In this document: positions 45,623-55,598 of the stretch, in pieces
How positions within the stretch are numbered: position 1 is the stretch's first letter
How the letters are laid out: each line of letters starts with the position of its first letter
Source: Gottfriedia luciferensis
Lineage (GTDB): Bacteria > Bacillota > Bacilli > Bacillales > Bacillaceae_G
Length of the DNA stretch: 64,000 nucleotides
Assembly (NCBI RefSeq): GCF_001712755.1
Contig: NZ_MDKC01000036.1
Coordinates: 186,001 to 250,000 of the forward strand
Reading direction: 5' to 3'
Made by a program: the position numbers and the translations under genes
The notes under the pieces: generated by a model
The model's database searches: none
Seen by the model: the letters and a program-made list of their open reading frames with translations, nothing else
What the model was told of the DNA's origin: nothing

Positions 45623-46750
45623 ATGAAAAAATTATTACAACAAATAACACCTACATATGATCCTTGGGAAGCATATTTAGATGTTGAAGAGTATGGTAAG
45701 AACATGCTGACAAATGTAGAGTTTACGACTACAACGATTTGTAATATGCGCTGTGAGCATTGTGCTGTCGGATATACTTTACAACCTAAGGATCCAAATC
45801 CACTTCCTATTGAATTAGTTTTAAATCGCTTAGAAGAGATTGAAAAGCTTCGTTGTATTAGTATCACTGGTGGAGAACCGATGCTTTCAAATAAAATGTT
45901 GAACGGTTATGTTGTGCCTTTATTGAAATATGCACATGAACGTGGCGTACGTACTCAAATTAATTCAAATCTAACATTAGATTTTGAAAGATACGAAAAA
46001 ATAATTCCTTATTTAGACGTGTTACATATCTCTCATAACTGGGGAACTGTTGATGAATTTGTAGAAGCAGGTTTTGCGATGATGGAACGTAAACCGACAT
46101 ATGCACAGCGCGCGAAATTATTTGAAAACATGATTGAAAATAGCCGACGCCTTGCTGATGCTGGTGTTATGGTATCCGCTGAAACAATGTTAAACAAACG
46201 TACTCTTCCATACTTAGAAAAAATCCATCGACAAATTATAGAAGAAATGAAATGTCAGAGGCACGAAGTTCACCCGATGTATGCCAGTGATTTCGCTAGT
46301 ACATTAGAAGTCCTAACTAAATCAGAGCTTCGCGAAGCAATCTCAACTTTACTTGATGTACGTGATGAAAATATTTGGATGTTATTTGGTACTCTACCAT
46401 TTTATCCATGTAGCGATGATCAAAACGATTTAGACATCATTCAGAGATTATATAATAGTAAAAATGTAACATTACGAAATGACCCTGATGGTCGTTCTCG
46501 CTTAAATGTAAATGTATTTGATGGTAGCATCATCGTTACTGACTTTGGTGATGTCCCTCATCTAGGAAATATTCAAACCCATACATTACAAGAAGCATAT
46601 GATACTTGGACATTATCAAAAACTGCAAATGAACTTAGCTGTCATTGTCCAGCAGTTAAATGCTTAGGACCTAATATTCTTGTAAAAAACAGCTATTATC
46701 CAGAAACTGATTTTTCGAATAGAAGTACTAAGATTTTAAAGGGAAATTAA
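45623..46750 (+). CDS. yfkAB: Radical SAM/CxCxxxxC motif protein YfkAB
   Basis: The 375-residue protein carries the radical SAM cluster Cys40, Cys44, Cys47 (CNMRCEHC) and the SAM motif ITGGEPM. The C-terminus holds CHCPAVKC (340-347), the CxCxxxxC motif that defines YfkAB and may bind a second cluster. The size matches B. subtilis YfkAB. Its substrate is unknown. It is transcribed alone, with a terminator at 46764-46797 and the yfkD and chaA genes nearby, as in B. subtilis. Confidence 0.93.
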   Translation: MKKLLQQITPTYDPWEAYLDVEEYGKNMLTNVEFTTTTICNMRCEHCAVGYTLQPKDPNPLPIELVLNRLEEIEKLRCISITGGEPMLSNKMLNGYVVPLLKYAHERGVRTQINSNLTLDFERYEKIIPYLDVLHISHNWGTVDEFVEAGFAMMERKPTYAQRAKLFENMIENSRRLADAGVMVSAETMLNKRTLPYLEKIHRQIIEEMKCQRHEVHPMYASDFASTLEVLTKSELREAISTLLDVRDENIWMLFGTLPFYPCSDDQNDLDIIQRLYNSKNVTLRNDPDGRSRLNVNVFDGSIIVTDFGDVPHLGNIQTHTLQEAYDTWTLSKTANELSCHCPAVKCLGPNILVKNSYYPETDFSNRSTKILKGN

Positions 46751-46763
46751 ATACTTAATAAAG

Positions 46764-46797
46764 AGCATGTCAAATTTATGGCATGTTTTTTTTGTAT
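46764..46797 (+). terminator. Terminator after yfkAB
   Basis: CATGTC-AAATTTAT-GGCATG with a G-U pair, then TTTTTTTTG. It lies 14 bp after the yfkAB stop. Confidence 0.65.
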
Positions 46798-46866
46798 ATA
46801 CAACGCTTAGTATTTGCCCAAAACAAAAACCACAAGGAAAATGATTTACCCTTGTGGATTTCTCTA

Positions 46867-47670
46867 TTATCTAGGGTGTGGCGAAGCGAAATAACCAAAT
46901 GAAACATAATCCTGAACAGGGATCCATGCACCTACACCTTGTGATACTACATTTTTAACTTGTAGAGTTCTTTTATTACCTTTTAAGATGAGGTACACTT
47001 CTCCAAATGTAACTTTTCCTTTTTCGTTAACTGCAGGAGCATAAGCATATAGATAGCCGAGTTGCTTTGGTGGTACATTATATACTCTTTCGTTTTTAGT
47101 TCCAGCTCCGACTACTGTTTGGAATGCTAGTGGGAGAGTTGTTTTTTCTGATGCATCATGCATCATTAAATTAATCACGTCATCCGCATTTCTTACTTTA
47201 GCAGTTAAACCACCTTTAACGATCTGTTGCGAATTTTGGTAGTATTTTATTCGTCTGTACGCTTTTTCTCCTCTATTATCTAGAAAGTTTGTATTTATTT
47301 TTTTATATTGCCAATTAATTGTTGTCTCATTTGATTCGTAATTTAAAGGCCAAACTCCTAAGAAAATTTTCGCATTATATCCTACTGCAAACGGTGCTTT
47401 GCTGACATAGGATTCATTAAACATACGAATTAGATTTGGATTCTCAATTTTTACATTTGATGAATTTAATAACTGCTTTGCTAATCCCCCTGGTTGAAGT
47501 TCTGGCAGGTCCTGAGTTGGATTAGGGTAAGTATTCTCTTTTGTCACATTTGCAGCCGAACGTGGGACTTTAATATCTGTATTAGCTGCAAAAGTTGTTT
47601 GTCCATTATTTAAAGAAATAATTAAAATAGCTATATTAACAAGAACGAATGGCTTAAACCATTTAGACAT
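46867..47670 (-). CDS. yfkD: YfkD-family secreted protein
   Basis: The protein resembles B. subtilis YfkD in length (267) and layout. It begins with a signal peptide (MSKWFKPFVLVNIAILIISL, cleavage near TTFAANT) followed by a single globular domain with no known enzyme motif. The longest frame begins at 47676, but AAAGGGGC abuts that ATG, while the ATG at 47670 is 7 bp away, so I choose 47670. It lies next to chaA (yfkE) and yfkAB, the same order as in B. subtilis. The function is unknown. Confidence 0.85.
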   Translation of the reverse strand: MSKWFKPFVLVNIAILIISLNNGQTTFAANTDIKVPRSAANVTKENTYPNPTQDLPELQPGGLAKQLLNSSNVKIENPNLIRMFNESYVSKAPFAVGYNAKIFLGVWPLNYESNETTINWQYKKINTNFLDNRGEKAYRRIKYYQNSQQIVKGGLTAKVRNADDVINLMMHDASEKTTLPLAFQTVVGAGTKNERVYNVPPKQLGYLYAYAPAVNEKGKVTFGEVYLILKGNKRTLQVKNVVSQGVGAWIPVQDYVSFGYFASPHPR

Positions 47671-47760
47671 ATTCATGCCCCTTTCACAAATAAGGAAATT
47701 ATTACTCTTAGCATGAACATTTTATGTAAATATATGTATTCCTTAAAATGAAAAATTTTG

Positions 47761-48369
47761 CTATGAACTCAGCTTAATATATAGTTTCTCAATTGGACCT
47801 CTTAGCTTCTGCAAAATAGGTCCAATACTGAATGTAATTAAGACGGTTCCGATTCCAATTGGACCTTTAAGAAGAAAGGCCAATACTAACGCAAACACTT
47901 CACCAATCGTTTTTGCCACACCTAAACTTACTCCGAACCGCTTATTTAGCGAGATCATTAAATCATCTATTGGACTTAACGGAAACTTAGCTTGCAAATA
48001 AATCGCAATACCTATAGTCATACTTAAAATAGCTAGTACTAATTGAATATATCTAGTGACCATATTTGAATCAAATAAATGTTCCGACTCGACAGTTAGC
48101 CAAAAATCAAGAAATCGTCCAATTAAAATAAACGTAATCGCAGCAAGCCAATCCGGTCTTTTCTTTTGTAAAAAAGCATTAACAAACAACAGTATTGACG
48201 AGTTAATGATAATCCAATTTCCAACAGATAAGCCAAAGGTTTTCGACTCACCAACAGCTAATGCATCCCAAGCACTAGCTCCTAGTCCAGCTTTAATCGC
48301 TAAACTAATTCCTAAAGTTAAAAATAGTAATCCAATTAAATAAAATAGAATCCTTATTATTATTTTCAA
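47761..48369 (-). CDS. YczE/YyaS/YitT-family membrane protein
   Basis: The 202-residue protein has five or six hydrophobic segments and the pattern GLGASAWDALAVG near residue 28-40 and PLSPIDDLMISLNKRFG near 131-147, which mark the YczE (DUF161-related) family. It is probably an integral membrane protein of unknown substrate. It is 27 bp after chaA and could be co-transcribed with it. Confidence 0.8.
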   Translation of the reverse strand: MKIIIRILFYLIGLLFLTLGISLAIKAGLGASAWDALAVGESKTFGLSVGNWIIINSSILLFVNAFLQKKRPDWLAAITFILIGRFLDFWLTVESEHLFDSNMVTRYIQLVLAILSMTIGIAIYLQAKFPLSPIDDLMISLNKRFGVSLGVAKTIGEVFALVLAFLLKGPIGIGTVLITFSIGPILQKLRGPIEKLYIKLSS

Positions 48370-48396
48370 GTATTACCACCTTCAATTTTTTTGTTT

Positions 48397-49455
48397 TTAT
48401 AATAAGTAGAAACCGATCCCCATAATTAAATATGCAGCTAATAAGGTTAACCCTTCAAACCAGTTTGTATCTCCGTCATTCATAATCGCAATTGTTAAAA
48501 ATACAGAAGTGATCATCGAAATTAATTCCGGCATGGAAAATATTAATGGCATTCTTTCTCCAATAAACAATGAACAAATCACTAAAACTGGCGCTACGAA
48601 CATGGCAATTTGTAATGATGAACCAACAGCAATTTCGACGGAAACCCCTACTTTATTTTTATATGCCATCACAATTGCAGACGCATGTTCAGCAGCGTTA
48701 CCAACGATTGCTACAACGATAATACCGATAAATAATTCAGTCCATCCGAACTTATCTCCCACAGTCGTAAACGTATGAACTAGCTTCTCTGAAACATATC
48801 CAACCGCTACAGTCGCTAACGCTAAAATAATCATGGCTTTCCCTGTTTTCCACTCAGCTTCTTCATGCTCTTCTACGATCTCTTGATTTTTAGCTACGTA
48901 AACCCCTCGATGTGTAACTAATTTGAAGTAAAGTGCAGCTAAGTATAAAACCATTAAAACAATCGAAACACCTACACTAAGTGTCATCTTATCATTTGCG
49001 GTCATTTTAACTGAAAAAATTTCGGGAATGACAAAGGCTAGTACCACCGCAAAAATCAACAATCCTGAATTATGTCTCGCATCGTAAACATTAAAGCTTT
49101 GACGTTTATATTTTAATCCACCAATAAAAAAGGATAGTCCACCTACAAGTAGTAAGTTTCCTATTACAGAACCTGTTAGTGATGCTAACACTACTTCCGA
49201 TAAGCCATTTTGCAATGCAAAAATCGCGATAATTAACTCTACCGCATTCCCGAATGTTGCATTTAAAAGTCCCCCAATTCTCGGGCCAGCTGCAATCGCT
49301 AAACTTTCAGTAGCTCTTCCCATAATGCCAGCTAATGAAATAATCGTTAAACAGTAAATGATAAATAATAAAATCTCGCTCCAATGCATCAAGCTCCCAA
49401 TTACCGATAATGGTACACCGATAAATGTAACAATAAAAAATAAACGATGAGCCAT
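48397..49455 (-). CDS. chaA: Calcium/proton antiporter ChaA (YfkE, CaCA family)
   Basis: The 352-residue protein has eleven predicted helices and the two CaCA alpha repeats: GNAVELIIAIFALQNG (near 67-82) and GNAAEHASAIVMAYKN (near 252-267). The glutamates in each are the ion-binding residues, as in Cax exchangers. It exports calcium in exchange for protons at the plasma membrane. Synteny with yfkD and yfkAB supports the YfkE assignment. Confidence 0.93.
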   Translation of the reverse strand: MAHRLFFIVTFIGVPLSVIGSLMHWSEILLFIIYCLTIISLAGIMGRATESLAIAAGPRIGGLLNATFGNAVELIIAIFALQNGLSEVVLASLTGSVIGNLLLVGGLSFFIGGLKYKRQSFNVYDARHNSGLLIFAVVLAFVIPEIFSVKMTANDKMTLSVGVSIVLMVLYLAALYFKLVTHRGVYVAKNQEIVEEHEEAEWKTGKAMIILALATVAVGYVSEKLVHTFTTVGDKFGWTELFIGIIVVAIVGNAAEHASAIVMAYKNKVGVSVEIAVGSSLQIAMFVAPVLVICSLFIGERMPLIFSMPELISMITSVFLTIAIMNDGDTNWFEGLTLLAAYLIMGIGFYLL

Positions 49456-49711
49456 AATAACCTCCTAATTAAATATCCTTATAAATATCATATGCAAAAG
49501 ACTTAAAAAAATAGGTTTAAATGTAAAACAATTAACAAACACTTAAAGTGTTGATGGCAAAATCATCGTTCCATTGGATAAAAGTTTCGTTTTTGCTTAT
49601 ATTGCTCAAAGGATTATGACCTTGAGAACTAGAATAACTTATGTTGGAGATTCGGTTGGTAGAAAAGTTTTCTACCTCCTCTTCTTCTGAACTAGGAGGG
49701 AGTTAATAAAA

Positions 49712-50122
49712 ATGATTCAACAAAATATTATGAAAGTGCTTAAAGCGAAACAATTAGGTCTATTTACAACCATTCGTGAAGACTTTCCACATAGCTGTTA
49801 TATGGTATTTTTCTTTAAAGGCCTAACACCTTATATCGCTACAAATAAGAATTCTCAAAAAGTAGAAGATATAAAAAAGAATCCAAACGTACATATACTA
49901 CTTGGTCATGATGGTGACCGATTAGATGATAACTTTGTTGAGATGTTTGCAAGAGCTGAAGTAATTGAAAATGCAGGTCCTGAAGAGAAAGTTTGGACTG
50001 AGGAATTGTCTAGATGGCTTGAAGGTCCCGAGGATCCTAACTATGTATTGATTCAAATGACTCCAGTTAAAATTGGTTATGTTGAGAAAGCAGGTACAGA
50101 ACCTACTTTTATAAAGCTTTGA
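49712..50122 (+). CDS. Pyridoxamine 5'-phosphate oxidase-fold (general stress) protein
   Basis: The 136-residue protein has the split-barrel flavin fold of the PPOX/general stress protein 26 family: an N-terminal helix, a strand with LGLFTTIRED, and the repeated ITPYIATNKNSQKV and PNVHILLG patterns. The ligand may be a flavin or another cofactor; no catalytic residues can be named. AGGAGGGAG is 11 bp before the ATG. It stands alone. Confidence 0.85.
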   Translation: MIQQNIMKVLKAKQLGLFTTIREDFPHSCYMVFFFKGLTPYIATNKNSQKVEDIKKNPNVHILLGHDGDRLDDNFVEMFARAEVIENAGPEEKVWTEELSRWLEGPEDPNYVLIQMTPVKIGYVEKAGTEPTFIKL

Positions 50123-50209
50123 AATATGAAATCTTATCTAATTGAATTTAGGTAAGATTTTTTTTTGGTGAAAAAATAATCAAATTTTCGTAAAAGGAGT
50201 ATAGTGATG

Positions 50210-50343
50210 TTGATTTCCACTGCGGGATGCTCGCTTTCCATGGGGCGAGATTCTTTAGCCTCCTCGGCAAGCCTGCGGGGTCTCAGCCTTCCCGCTAATC
50301 CCATAGGAGTCGAGCATCCCTCCGTTCCAATCAACTTATTCAT
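50210..50343. repeat. GC-rich Bacillaceae intergenic repeat (palindromic)
   Basis: It starts GTTGATTTCCACTGCGGGAT and ends TCCGTTCCAATCAAC, so GTTGATT and AATCAAC form the tips. The inside has GATGCTCGCTTTCC, GGGGTCTCAGCC and GAGTCGAGCATCC, giving a long imperfect hairpin. Repeats of this type are frequent in Bacillaceae genomes. It is far GC-richer than its surroundings and encodes no real protein. Confidence 0.75.
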
Positions 50344-50640
50344 TAAAATAAGTCTCCATTAAAAAGCTTCTTAATATCTTTTACTTAGAGTAACAAAAGT
50401 TCATTAACCAGTTTTACTTCAATTAAGTCGAAAATTAACTTATAAACTAATCATTTGAACTTTTTTCAAAAAATTAGTTCTTTATGGTTAAAATTCCTAA
50501 GTTATAAAATGTTTTTATCATTAATAATGTTCACTTAATTTACGCTTTCACTATTAACCCTTAATATTTCATCACTTTGAAATGTTTTGTCTTTATAACG
50601 TCTTTCTTACTACCGTTTATGATTTCATACAAAAAAATCC
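50344..50640. other. AT-rich spacer before the vanZ-like gene
   Basis: About 300 bp without gene or clear terminator, except a TCCATTCGATTAAACTCGAATGGA hairpin end (50638-50662) that overlaps the vanZ-like stop and serves as its terminator. Confidence 0.45.
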
Positions 50641-50646
50641 ATTCGA

Positions 50647-51162
50647 TTAAACTCGAATGGATTTTTGAACTTTTGCTTTAAGCTTCTTACTTATTAATAA
50701 AAATAAAGATGCTCCTATTAGTGCTCCGATCGAATCGATTACTACGTCTTGAACTAGCGGAGTTCGGTTTGCAGTGAAGGATTGGTGAAATTCATCAGAA
50801 GCTGCATATAGGATTGAAAAAATCACGCCTATTAAAAAGGCTCTGTTTACATAAAGCTTTGCTAATCTTGTAGCAAAAAAGGCAAGTAAAAGATAGATTG
50901 AAAAATGGCATAGTTTACGAATAAAGAACTCTGTAAATCCTGCTACTCCAAGTTCTTTTATACTTACTATATGTCCAGCATAGTTAAAGTGGACAAAGGT
51001 GAAATGCTTCATTAGATCATATAAAAATGTAAAATGACTTATTTCTGGTCTTATATCTTGTTTTTCATACGGGGTTGCTGATGAATAAAAGATAATGCCA
51101 GCTATAAGGATAACAGGTATCCAATAACCAATAAAAATTCTAAATTTACTTTTGGATTCCAT
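50647..51162 (-). CDS. VanZ-like membrane protein
   Basis: The longest frame starts at 51177, but its TTG contains the ribosome site; AAAGGA lies 7 bp before the ATG at 51162, giving 171 residues. Four or five hydrophobic segments and the VanZ signature (IRKLCHFSIYLLLAFF, then AASDEFHQSFTANRTPLVQD) are visible. The family gives low-level teicoplanin resistance in VanA elements but is common in other Firmicutes without that role. The gene lies at the border of the glycopolymer cluster. Confidence 0.85.
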   Translation of the reverse strand: MESKSKFRIFIGYWIPVILIAGIIFYSSATPYEKQDIRPEISHFTFLYDLMKHFTFVHFNYAGHIVSIKELGVAGFTEFFIRKLCHFSIYLLLAFFATRLAKLYVNRAFLIGVIFSILYAASDEFHQSFTANRTPLVQDVVIDSIGALIGASLFLLISKKLKAKVQKSIRV

Positions 51163-51258
51163 AATATTCCTTTCCAATACAACTTTTGTATAGATAAAAC
51201 TCTATTAAAATAGACACTATTATGAAAAAAAATCTATTTCATAAAGTGTCTATTTACA

Positions 51259-52044
51259 TTATTGATTTACATGCATGTTCTTTTCACGGTCTGCTGCACG
51301 TTCTGCAGGCGTTAATTTATTATAATCAGTTAGGAAATTTTGGTAGTTATCGCATACTTCATTAATTTCACCATACTCAACTAATTTTCCATAATGAATC
51401 CATAAGCCTTTTGTACAGAAGCTTCTAACCTGACCTAATGAGTGACTAATAAAGAAGATTGTTTTACCTTGTTCTTTAAAATCATTCATTTTATCTAAAC
51501 AACGTTTTGTAAAAGTAGGATCACCAACAGATAATGCTTCATCGATTACCATGATGTCTGGGTCGATATTTACAGAGATCGCAAACCCAAGTCTTGATCT
51601 CATACCACTTGAATATGATTTTACTGGTTGATTAATAAATTTTCCAATTTCGGCAAATTCAATAATATCAGGAGTGATTTTTTCAATTTGCTTAATCGTA
51701 AGACCCATCATCAAACCTTTTAATCGAATATTTTCTAAACCAGTTAATCGGTTATCTAATCCAGCTTGAATGGCAATTAGTGAAGCAACTCCATTTACTT
51801 CAACTTCGCCATCATTTGGCATTGTAACACCAGCAATTAAATTAGACATTGTACTTTTACCTGAACCATTTAAACCAATGATCCCTACAATTTCACCTTG
51901 TTCAATTTCGAATGAAATGTTTTTTAACGCATGAAAATATTCTCCGCCTCTACCACCAAAGAATAAATCCTTTAGCTTGTCAGTCGGTTTATTATAAATT
52001 TTAAATTTCTTTGTAACATTTTTAAAGACAACTTTTTTTGTCAT
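51259..52044 (-). CDS. tagH: Teichoic acid/polysaccharide ABC exporter ATPase (TagH-like)
   Basis: The 261-residue protein has a Walker A (GLNGSGKST, 57-65), signature YSSGMRSRLGF (about 143), and Walker B with DEALSVGD. It matches TagH and other ATPases that pair with TagG. It is 12 bp after the permease gene. It energises export of undecaprenyl-linked glycopolymers. It lacks the long C-terminal region of B. subtilis TagH (527 residues) and so resembles the shorter TarH-type of S. aureus. Confidence 0.9.
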   Translation of the reverse strand: MTKKVVFKNVTKKFKIYNKPTDKLKDLFFGGRGGEYFHALKNISFEIEQGEIVGIIGLNGSGKSTMSNLIAGVTMPNDGEVEVNGVASLIAIQAGLDNRLTGLENIRLKGLMMGLTIKQIEKITPDIIEFAEIGKFINQPVKSYSSGMRSRLGFAISVNIDPDIMVIDEALSVGDPTFTKRCLDKMNDFKEQGKTIFFISHSLGQVRSFCTKGLWIHYGKLVEYGEINEVCDNYQNFLTDYNKLTPAERAADREKNMHVNQ

Positions 52045-52056
52045 TCAGTTCACCTT

Positions 52057-52857
52057 CTATAGGAAATCAACAAACTGCTTCCTGAATTTAACATGAAAAA
52101 TAGAGCCGATAATGAAAAAGGCTAGCAATACACACCAAAAATAAATAGTTATTTTAGAAAAAATCAAATTAGAATGTCCATATAATAAAGCGCCACGATA
52201 TCCTTCTATAATATAGTAGAGAGGATTTAGCTTCATTAATTTAGTTAAAATATTTGCACCCTTAGGCTCCCATAAAATAGGTGATAAATATAATAGCATT
52301 CTAGTTAATGATTGAATTAATAAATGAACATCCCTAACCATCGTTGATAAAGTAGATGTAAGTAATGCAAGTGCGATATTAAACAGTAAGCCCACAATCA
52401 TAAAATAAATTAGTGCAAAAATATTTATATGTTCGATTCCTCGATTTACAATTACACCAATTAATAAGATGAGCATCATAAATACATGTGTATTAAACCT
52501 AGATAAAACTACATATGATGGGATAATACTTAATGGAAAGTTCATTTTAGATACTGTTCCGATTCGGTTAAAAATCGAACTTGATCCTTGCATAATTGCT
52601 GCACTAATAAAGAACCACGGTATTAAACCACAAAGCATCCAAATAATAAACGGGATACCATTTACTGGAGCTCCATTTCTTATTCCCGTTCCGAAAGTTA
52701 CCCAGTAAACAGCTATTTGAAAAAGCGGGTTTAAAAATACCCAAATTACGCCAAGTTGGCTATCTGCATATTCTTTACGTGTCTCATAAGATGAAAGACG
52801 AAAAATTAATGATAAGTTTTTAGCATGTTCTTGTAAAACTGTTTTTATACTACTCAT
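52057..52857 (-). CDS. tagG: Teichoic acid/polysaccharide ABC exporter permease (TagG-like)
   Basis: The 266-residue membrane protein has six predicted helices in the ABC-2 exporter layout, beginning SSIKTVLQEHAKNLSLIFRL and with the GVIWVFLNPLFQI amphipathic part. It forms the export channel with TagH. It overlaps the upstream dehydrogenase gene by 4 bp, so the genes are translationally coupled. Confidence 0.9.
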   Translation of the reverse strand: MSSIKTVLQEHAKNLSLIFRLSSYETRKEYADSQLGVIWVFLNPLFQIAVYWVTFGTGIRNGAPVNGIPFIIWMLCGLIPWFFISAAIMQGSSSIFNRIGTVSKMNFPLSIIPSYVVLSRFNTHVFMMLILLIGVIVNRGIEHINIFALIYFMIVGLLFNIALALLTSTLSTMVRDVHLLIQSLTRMLLYLSPILWEPKGANILTKLMKLNPLYYIIEGYRGALLYGHSNLIFSKITIYFWCVLLAFFIIGSIFHVKFRKQFVDFL

Positions 52858-54137
52858 AAATCAACCACATTCTTTTTAATTTCTTTATATAAATTTCCGT
52901 AATTAACAAATTTCATATCAGAATCATTTGAAGTTGGTACACAATTACGTGTATCAAATAGTACTGCTTGCTTCATTTGTTTAGCAAGTTTATTATAGTC
53001 CATTGTTTTAAATTCATTGTGATCTGTTAATACAAGAATTAAGCTTGCATCTTCCACAGCTTCCTCAGCAGATAAAACATCAATTTTCTCAGAAGTTACA
53101 TGAGGATCGTGAATTGTGACATTTAGTCCCTCTTCGTTCAATAACTCAATAATTTCCATTGCAGGACTTTCCCTCATATCATCTACATTACCTTTGTATG
53201 TCACACCAAATGCTGCAATCTTAGGATTTTCTATACCTGAAACTAGTTCTTTTACTGAATCAACAACATATTTAGGCATAGATACATTTGTATCACGAGA
53301 TAATTTGATCATACCAGCTAATTCAGGAGTTTTAGCTACAATAAAGTATGGGTCAACAGCAAGACAGTGACCTCCAACACCTGGTCCTGGTGAATGAATG
53401 TTTACACGTGGATGTTTGTTTGCCATTTGAATAACATCTAATACGTTGATTTCTAATGAGTTACAAATCTTTGTTAGTTCATTTGCCAACGCAATATTTA
53501 CATCACGGAATGTATTTTCCATTAGTTTAGACATTTCAGCAGTTTTTGCATCTGTTTGAATAATTTCGCCTTCAACAAATGTACGATACACTTTTGCTCC
53601 AGCTTCACTACATGCAGCTGTAATCCCGCCTACAATACGATTATTATGAATTAATTCGTGTAAAATTTGGCCTGGTAATACACGTTCTGGACAATGAACA
53701 AGATAAATATCTTCACCTACAGTAAATCCAGCTTGTTCTACTAGTGGTTTTACAAAGTCATCCATACTTCTAGGTGCGATTGTTGATTCAACGATTAATA
53801 CATTCCCTTTTTTTAAGAAAGGAATTACTTTATGAACTGCGTCTAATACATATGATAAATCACAAGATTTATTCTCATCATCATTATTAGGTGTTGGTAC
53901 TGCAACAATAAATGCGTCAGCCTCTTCTGGTGTTAAAGATGCTCTGAAAAATCCTTTTTCTACAACTTCTTTAACCATTTCGCCTAATCCAGGCTCTTCT
54001 ATATGAATTTCTCCAGAATTTAATTTATCTACAACGCTTTTTTGTACGTCTACACCTACAACACTTGCGCCATATTTCGCAAACATCGCAGAAGTTGGTA
54101 ATCCTATATACCCTAGTCCAATTGTGCAAATTTTCAT
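52854..54137 (-). CDS. UDP-ManNAc/UDP-hexose dehydrogenase (WecC-like)
   Basis: The 427-residue protein is a nucleotide-sugar dehydrogenase: NAD motif IGLGYIGLP (residues 6-14), the catalytic Cys258 (GPGVGGHCLAVDP), and the C-terminal UDP-binding domain. Its pattern (VAVPTPNNDD, ESTIAPRS) is nearest to the UDP-N-acetylmannosamine dehydrogenase WecC branch rather than TuaD/Ugd, but specificity is not certain. It oxidises a UDP-sugar to the uronic acid, so the polymer or a linkage unit may contain an acidic sugar. It starts the tagGH operon segment and overlaps tagG by 4 bp. Confidence 0.88.
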   Translation of the reverse strand: MKICTIGLGYIGLPTSAMFAKYGASVVGVDVQKSVVDKLNSGEIHIEEPGLGEMVKEVVEKGFFRASLTPEEADAFIVAVPTPNNDDENKSCDLSYVLDAVHKVIPFLKKGNVLIVESTIAPRSMDDFVKPLVEQAGFTVGEDIYLVHCPERVLPGQILHELIHNNRIVGGITAACSEAGAKVYRTFVEGEIIQTDAKTAEMSKLMENTFRDVNIALANELTKICNSLEINVLDVIQMANKHPRVNIHSPGPGVGGHCLAVDPYFIVAKTPELAGMIKLSRDTNVSMPKYVVDSVKELVSGIENPKIAAFGVTYKGNVDDMRESPAMEIIELLNEEGLNVTIHDPHVTSEKIDVLSAEEAVEDASLILVLTDHNEFKTMDYNKLAKQMKQAVLFDTRNCVPTSNDSDMKFVNYGNLYKEIKKNVVDL

Positions 54138-54427
54138 TTTACTATAACCTCTTTCAGAAATTTTACTAATTTCTACTCTTTTGCTTTACTAATAGTTTAC
54201 TGATATTTAGATTATAGTAAACGTCTTATTAGTAAACTTTTTGGATAATTGGATAAAACTTAAATCACTATAACTTACCTTTTCTATTAAAGAAACGAAT
54301 AAATTAGAAAAAGCACCAATCATCATTTTAAATTAGTAGAAATTATATTTCAATAAATATCTATTTATTGTTTTAATTAATCTTACAATTAATTTTCATG
54401 ATTCGACTCTATTTTACATTAAATTAA

Positions 54428-55498
54428 CTAAGATTTAACAAACTTGTATCTTAAAGAAAATAGTGAAAGAAGGTAAACTACTTTTCTTAACTTACTATTC
54501 GTCATTTTAGGGTTTGATTTTAAGGATAAATAAATTTTTAAACCTCTTTTATCATTTAATCGTAAAGTCTCAGCAACAAACTTTGGAACAACACTTAGCT
54601 CATTTTTAATCGATTCATTTCGAATTGTTTTCATAAATTCATTCCCAACAGATGCAAGATTCAACTTCTCATCATTTGGTAGTTTATTTGCCTTTAGATT
54701 AATTGAGTTAATAAAGAATTTAAGTTGTCTTCTTTCGATATGTATTAATTCTTTTGTAAAACCATTTTCTTCATAATAAGATCGTAGCTCTTTTTGTAGC
54801 ACAACTAATTGTTTAAAAAATTGTATTGTTCCAGATTTGATTAAACTATTTTCTGGATCTTCAATTCGATAACCAATTACATCTACATCGCATACGACTG
54901 TGCAGTTTGATTTCAACAATGATTTCTCCGTAAAAAATAAATCTTCGCCGACTCGAAGTTCATCATGAAATCGAATATCCTCGCGTTCTAGTAGTTCTTT
55001 TTTAAATAATTTATTACTTGCAGATGGTGTAAGATGTAATTCTGGGTTCTTTAGAATCTGTCTATTTTCAGGTAAACCTTCTTTGAAAATTTCTTTCATA
55101 TAATTTAAACGCCAAGTTTTTTCGCCGTTAAAACATAAAATATTACCTACTGCCGTATCAGCGTTATATTTTTTTGCTAAAGAATATAATTGGCCATATG
55201 CATCGGGGTAAGCAATGTCATCTCCATCTAAAAATGCAATATATTCGCCACTTGCATGAGATAAACCTGTATTTCTTGCAGCACTTGGTCCCTTATTTTC
55301 TTGCTTTATAAACTTTGCATTTTGATATTTTTTTGTGAATTCTTCAGCTAAAACACTACTTTTATCAGTCGATCCATCATCGACAACAATCAGTTCAATA
55401 TTTTCTAATGACTGATCCATGACAGATTGTAAACTTTCCTCAATAAATTTCTCTTTGTTATAGTTAATGACTACAACACTTAACTTATAATTGGTCAT
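54428..55498 (-). CDS. GT2 glycosyltransferase
   Basis: The 356-residue protein has a GT-A domain with VVVINYNKEKFIEESLQSVM, VDDGSTDKS and AFLDGDD near residues 5-95. A C-terminal part of about 200 residues lacks the polymerase domain seen in the fusion proteins. The longest frame starts at 55519, but AGAGGT is 7 bp before the ATG at 55498. It lies in a row of leftward glycosyltransferases and may add a branch or backbone sugar. Confidence 0.88.
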   Translation of the reverse strand: MTNYKLSVVVINYNKEKFIEESLQSVMDQSLENIELIVVDDGSTDKSSVLAEEFTKKYQNAKFIKQENKGPSAARNTGLSHASGEYIAFLDGDDIAYPDAYGQLYSLAKKYNADTAVGNILCFNGEKTWRLNYMKEIFKEGLPENRQILKNPELHLTPSASNKLFKKELLEREDIRFHDELRVGEDLFFTEKSLLKSNCTVVCDVDVIGYRIEDPENSLIKSGTIQFFKQLVVLQKELRSYYEENGFTKELIHIERRQLKFFINSINLKANKLPNDEKLNLASVGNEFMKTIRNESIKNELSVVPKFVAETLRLNDKRGLKIYLSLKSNPKMTNSKLRKVVYLLSLFSLRYKFVKS

Positions 55499-55598
55499 TT
55501 TAGCTACCTCTCTATGCATAGAAAGGTAAAAAGAAATATGGCATAATCCCTAGTTCTTTTTACCTTCTCTACTAAAATATTCACATAATCAAACTCTT

